NCBI GenBank assembly: GCA_964017155.1
Contig: OZ024866.1
Location: 24,232,230 to 24,296,229, forward strand
DNA from: Oasisia sp. SBJ-2009
Taxonomy: Eukaryota > Annelida > Polychaeta > Sabellida > Siboglinidae
DNA length: 64,000 nt
Direction of reading: 5' to 3'
Part shown: piece after piece, positions 63,101 to 64,000 of the stretch
How the letters are laid out: each line of letters begins with the position of its first letter
Position numbering within the stretch: position 1 is the first letter of the stretch
Notes under the pieces: model-generated
What the model was told of the DNA's origin: nothing
The model's input: only the letters and a program-made list of their open reading frames with translations
Database searches by the model: none
Position numbers and translations under genes: made by a program

Positions 63101-64000
63101 ACACAAGGCGTTTGATTGGATCCTAAGGGCATCTCAGGGTCTCCCCATACAGCTAAATATTCGTAATATATCTGTTTCTGCCCTGACTCGTTGGGTGTGC
63201 TGCTTGCAAGTGCAAAGGGAACGATATAAAATGTGGGCGATCGAGTAATACCTGTTCGGATTCTTGTTGAAAACAATGGCTGTGACAAGAGTGACACAGC
63301 TGACTCAGAACAATGTCTACGATGTGATTGAGTAACACCTTGATGTGTTTTTATTTCGAATAATGCGTGTCATAATTTTATATTGTCTTAACAAACATCG
63401 CATTAATAGGAACGCGAAAATGTTACAATCAATGAAATCCACACGATTTGCGTCACGTCACGATTGCGCAACACTTAGGGGGTGTGGTACATGTTACATG
63501 ATTACGTATAACGTAGCACTATTTTACTATTGCTTTGCAATATTCAGTAGGAAAATGAATGTACATTATTTTAGTATATTACATAAGTATATTGATTACA
63601 TATTAAGGTAACTCTGACTCCTTTTGTGTGATGTCACCTGTGAAACCGAACTGATTTATCGTTATTTTTGTCCAATGTTTTGTATCTGGCATCTTGAAAA
63701 ATACACGTATCAACAAGATATTGCCACATATATTAATTATCATCATTCCTGATTATTTGATACTACACTTAAGTTTGTTGCTATACAGTTACTGTGAAAA
63801 TGTGGAAAGAGAAACATATACATTGGGGACATTAAGGGCCTGAATATATAAGTGCAATTTTCGGAGTCAGGTACACTGATTTGAGAGGGTTGCCCTCTGA
63901 AATATTTTTCGGGAGGGTTTGAAGTTTAATAAAATACAGGGCAACCAAAAATAGCACGAGGTGTCCACTACCTCCAAAATTTGGACCCGTGCGCCCCGAC
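60188..64000. other. Downstream flank of TP53BP1, no gene seen
   Basis: AT-rich sequence with a GA-rich patch near 61450-61500 and the second copy of a dispersed repeat (61765-61985). Short open frames on both strands show no recognisable homology. Confidence 0.6.
61765..61985 (+). repeat. Dispersed repeat, second copy
   Basis: Same order of words as 56525-56735: CCCAAACACTAATACCAG, AGCTAATATGCAGTGTGTC, AGTATTCCAATTAATT, CATGTTGGGTATTATTTT, GCATTCCACTTGCAACTGT. The family is unknown; no inverted ends are evident. Confidence 0.7.

Overview
This is animal nuclear DNA: intron-rich, AT-rich and crowded with non-LTR retrotransposon fragments, tRNA-derived SINEs, MITEs and minisatellites. The encoded proteins are clearly metazoan but diverged from vertebrate ones, so an invertebrate (deuterostome or lophotrochozoan) is most likely. 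I cannot name the species from sequence alone.

Three conserved genes are present. (1) FEM1C on + (coding 1862-6260, two coding exons) is the substrate receptor of a CUL2 ubiquitin ligase. (2) RPS6 on - (coding 13691 down to 9280, five coding exons) is the small-subunit ribosomal protein eS6. (3) TP53BP1 (53BP1) on + runs from about 15009 to 60019. I assembled about 33 coding exons by splice sites, reading phase and homology, giving a protein of about 2,400 residues (human is 1,972). FEM1C and RPS6 converge tail to tail. RPS6 and TP53BP1 diverge head to head, about 1.3 kb apart.

The TP53BP1 model holds every landmark of the human protein in order: an N-terminal SQ-rich start, a long SQ/TQ-rich region, the oligomerisation segment (37887-38063), a Ser-rich GDLADISS region (40190-41217), tandem Tudor, the nucleosome-ubiquitin recruitment motif SLDNLVSGKR, a basic AT-hook-like region, and tandem BRCT domains to the C-terminus. 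The main novelty is that the whole tandem-Tudor module is present twice (45542-46666 and 48722-49607). Each copy is an exon pair with identical class 1-1 phases. Only the second copy leads into the ubiquitin-recruitment motif.

The second theme is minisatellites that have grown out of functional gene parts. One array multiplies a 5' splice site 13 times (18.86-19.36 kb). Another ends in the 3' splice site of a BRCT exon (54.7-55.5 kb). One is translated into 15 hexapeptides, nine of them SQ sites (26977-27246). One starts at the stop codon (60.0 kb). Further intronic arrays include a 31-bp G-rich array in duplicated blocks, a 425-bp pyrimidine tract and three adjacent pentanucleotide blocks.

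Mobile elements include a non-LTR element with an intact reverse transcriptase frame (41.6-43.5 kb), several LINE 3' ends, an endonuclease fragment in the last TP53BP1 intron, two tRNA-SINE families, hAT-like and palindromic MITEs, and two inverted-repeat elements carrying a hammerhead-ribozyme-like core (9.6-9.9 kb and 44.0-44.2 kb). The last 3.8 kb shows no recognisable gene.
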